IMG/VR virus record: IMGVR_UViG_3300003324_000142
Span: 1-54,868 of that record
DNA from: a virus
Reading direction: 5' to 3' (one strand)
Length of the DNA stretch: 54,868 nt
Made by a program: the position numbers and the translations under genes. The notes under the pieces were generated by a model, which was not told where the DNA came from, did not search any database, and saw only the letters and a program-made list of their open reading frames with translations. Positions within the stretch are counted from its first letter, which is position 1. Every line of letters starts with the position of its first letter. Of this stretch, positions 53,624 to 54,868 are shown in pieces.

Positions 53624-53994
53624 GCGTGCCCGGATCGCCCGTCAGGGGCGGAATAAACCCGCACGGCCCCACAGGGGCGGAGCGATGCCACGCGACCGGC
53701 CGGCACGACTGGTCCAATTGGGGACCGTGGCGCCCGTTGCAGCCGGCTTGGCCGTGGATAGTGAGCGAGCCGTTGCCCAAACCGCCGTTGCCCCTAACGA
53801 TCCAAGCCAATCGGCACCGCCAGTGCGTCGACTGTGGCGCTGTGGAACGCGAGACGCACGACGGCAAGCGGCAGGTGATACATGACCCGTCCGGTGTGGA
53901 TCGATACATGCAGCCACGCGGCCAGGGGCGAAGCGATGCAACAGGCACCGGCACACGCCCACACAGATACATTGCTACAGCGAATCGTGTATAA
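53620..53994 (+). CDS. Hypothetical protein with zinc-ribbon-like motif
   Basis: 124 aa from ATG 53620 (overlap). It is Pro/Gly/Trp-rich (HDWSNWGPWRPLQPAWPW). The metal site candidates are CHATGRHDW early and RQCVDCGAVERETHDGK later, a CxxC knuckle with His residues. No family is recognised; low-complexity composition lowers confidence. Confidence 0.5.
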   Translation: MSVPGSPVRGGINPHGPTGAERCHATGRHDWSNWGPWRPLQPAWPWIVSEPLPKPPLPLTIQANRHRQCVDCGAVERETHDGKRQVIHDPSGVDRYMQPRGQGRSDATGTGTRPHRYIATANRV

Positions 53995-54024
53995 CGACTA
54001 CACCGTTAACACAGGAGCGAAGCA

Positions 54025-54105
54025 ATGACTAAGATAACCGCAGCCGAATGGCTGGACAAACAGACCGCCGAAGCGAAGGAACCGCTGTCGACGATCGCCG
54101 CTTAG
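54025..54105 (+). CDS. Very small ORF before a terminator
   Basis: 26 aa (MTKITAAEWLDKQTAEAKEP...) from ATG 54025 with a strong AGGAGCGAAGCA upstream. The stop at 54103 is followed within 15 bases by a terminator. The good ribosome site and isolated position suggest a translated micro-protein. The function is unknown. Confidence 0.5.
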   Translation: MTKITAAEWLDKQTAEAKEPLSTIAA

Positions 54106-54119
54106 GGCTGCGAACCTAA

Positions 54120-54153
54120 CTCGCCGCGGCTTTTGTCACGGCGGGTCTTTTTT
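54120..54153 (+). terminator. Terminator of the + accessory genes
   Basis: CGCCG (54122-54126) pairs with CGGCG (54139-54143) around a loop, followed by GGTC and six T (54148-54153). It separates the accessory genes from the early run that begins at 54224 and continues across the ends to 4380. Confidence 0.65.
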
Positions 54154-54223
54154 ATGTTGCATGATACGCCGCACCGGTCCATACGACTTACATGTTGGTC
54201 AGCATTGATCAGGGAGACGACGA

Positions 54224-54661
54224 ATGACCCAAGAGACCGTGAGCCAGCGGGCGAGAGATCGTGAGAAGGCATACAATCGCGCCATGATCCTCGAAGCGGA
54301 CGCAACCGGCGCCACCACGCCAGGATATGCGCGCCGAGCAGCGTTGCGTGCCATGGAGGCGTGGGAGCGCTCCATCCTCTCCGAACACTCGGATGGCGTT
54401 GTTACCTGCCCGATCTGCGGTGATGATAATTCACCGTGTAAGGTGTGCAACGGCCATGGGTTCCTGACAACGGAGGAAGCTGCCGGTTGGCTACTTGCGC
54501 AGCGGGATGTCTCCGAACACGACAGCCGTGTGAAGGAGCTGGAGGCACTTTTAGCCGAGTGCTGCACAATCCTTAAAGCAGCGGCGCGACCCGGCGAACG
54601 TCCGAGTCTCTTAGTCCGGGTTGAAGCCGCCCTCAACGGAGGCTCCGATGCAGGAGAGTGA
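54224..54661 (+). CDS. Small protein with DnaJ-like zinc finger
   Basis: 145 aa from ATG 54224 with AGGGAG upstream. An N-terminal helix (RARDREKAYNRAMILEADAT) is followed by CPICGDDNSPCKVCNGHGFL near 63-82, a CxxC-x7-CxxC-x-G-x-G zinc unit like those of DnaJ. The C-terminal part is a helix (RVKELEALLAECCTILKAAA). Small proteins of this kind are common in phages; their partner is unknown. Confidence 0.65.
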   Translation: MTQETVSQRARDREKAYNRAMILEADATGATTPGYARRAALRAMEAWERSILSEHSDGVVTCPICGDDNSPCKVCNGHGFLTTEEAAGWLLAQRDVSEHDSRVKELEALLAECCTILKAAARPGERPSLLVRVEAALNGGSDAGE

Positions 54662-54868
54662 TATTGTAGACGAATTGTTGGCGTTATCTCGATCTGATGC
54701 GCCAGCGAAAACGCGCTCCCTTGCTCGTGCCGCGAAGAGTGAAATCACCCGCCTCCGCGCCCTCACGAACGATGCGAACGGATGGATCGTCGCCAATGCT
54801 GACGGAACACTCTGGCGGCGTTGGGATGCTGGCGGTCCCGAGTGGACAAGTCAGCGTACAGAGGCGGC
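54648..54868 (+). CDS. Hypothetical phage protein, 5' part (continues across the window ends)
   Basis: 73 complete codons from ATG 54648, overlapping the zinc-finger gene by 14 bases, still open at the window edge. The start is helical and acidic (MQESDIVDELLALSRSDAPA), followed by GWIVANADGTLWRRWDAGGP and EWTSQRTEA. Joined through the shared 'aggcgg' with the frame that opens the window, it gives one continuous protein. The last base (c) disagrees with the start-side base (t). Confidence 0.65.
   Translation, partial: MQESDIVDELLALSRSDAPAKTRSLARAAKSEITRLRALTNDANGWIVANADGTLWRRWDAGGPEWTSQRTEA

Noticed and set aside
1-54868. tRNA, rRNA or insertion sequences
   Set aside because: No cloverleaf, rRNA segment, transposase or terminal inverted repeat pair could be recognised by eye; a tRNAscan run would be decisive for tRNAs.

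Overview
The window looks like the essentially complete genome of a tailed, dsDNA, siphovirus-like bacteriophage. It encodes terminase subunits, portal, scaffold, a P22-like coat protein, head-tail connectors, a tail tube, tail chaperones made by a -1 frameshift, a tape measure protein, tail tip proteins and a lysis cassette. It also encodes its own replication set: a primase-helicase, an SF2 helicase, a family B DNA polymerase, an SSB-like protein and nucleases. I see no integrase, tRNA, rRNA or CRISPR array. The GC-rich sequence, overlapping ATGA/GTGA gene junctions and protein flavour suggest a proteobacterial host, perhaps an alphaproteobacterium; that is inference. The first and last genes are cut by the window edges. 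Their ends share the bases 'aggcgg' and join in frame through them, so the molecule is probably circular or circularly permuted.

Layout. (1) Bases 54224 to the end and, through the ends, 1-4380 form a + strand run of small early genes that ends in three membrane proteins. (2) 4381-6878 (-) holds a small HTH protein and the primase-helicase; 6972-8989 (+) holds small unknown genes. (3) 8904-17377 (-) is one tightly overlapping operon: unknowns, a cysteine-peptidase-like protein, a cytosine methyltransferase, an SF2 helicase with an intein, ASCH, Gp88-like, HNH, DUF1643, VRR-NUC, Fic and TetR-like proteins. (4) 17483-24239 (+) carries a Pro/Ala-rich protein, a Cas4-like nuclease, an SSB-like protein and a family B DNA polymerase invaded by two HNH homing endonucleases; the second splits the polymerase into two genes. 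(5) 24232-48675 (-) is the late operon, transcribed from an HD hydrolase gene near 48.7 kb through packaging, head and tail genes to lysis; a single + strand gene with its own strong terminator sits inside it at 39836-40246. (6) 48676-49397 is a gene-free, AT-rich control region with six exact copies of a 9-bp motif. (7) 49398-54105 (+) is a string of small accessory genes, seven of which share one ribosome-binding module; three of these carry an identical 40-bp leader with a hairpin.

The most unusual content is a group of overlapping or interrupted genes. The helicase intein breaks motif II (DE|CHH), and the same DNA encodes a Vsr-like endonuclease in another frame with its own internal ribosome-binding site. 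The adjacent cytosine methyltransferase gene is also open for 318 codons in a second frame that carries a family-like C-terminal motif. The DNA polymerase is in pieces around an HNH gene, with an ATG at both junctions serving as a start codon. The tail tip protein ends in a Hint (intein-like) domain. Other notable items are a PhoD-like phosphatase domain in a tail protein, a Fic protein coupled to a TetR-like protein, a proteasome-like hydrolase between the terminase genes, and a SpoT-like HD protein leading the late operon. All identifications are by eye; no database search was run.
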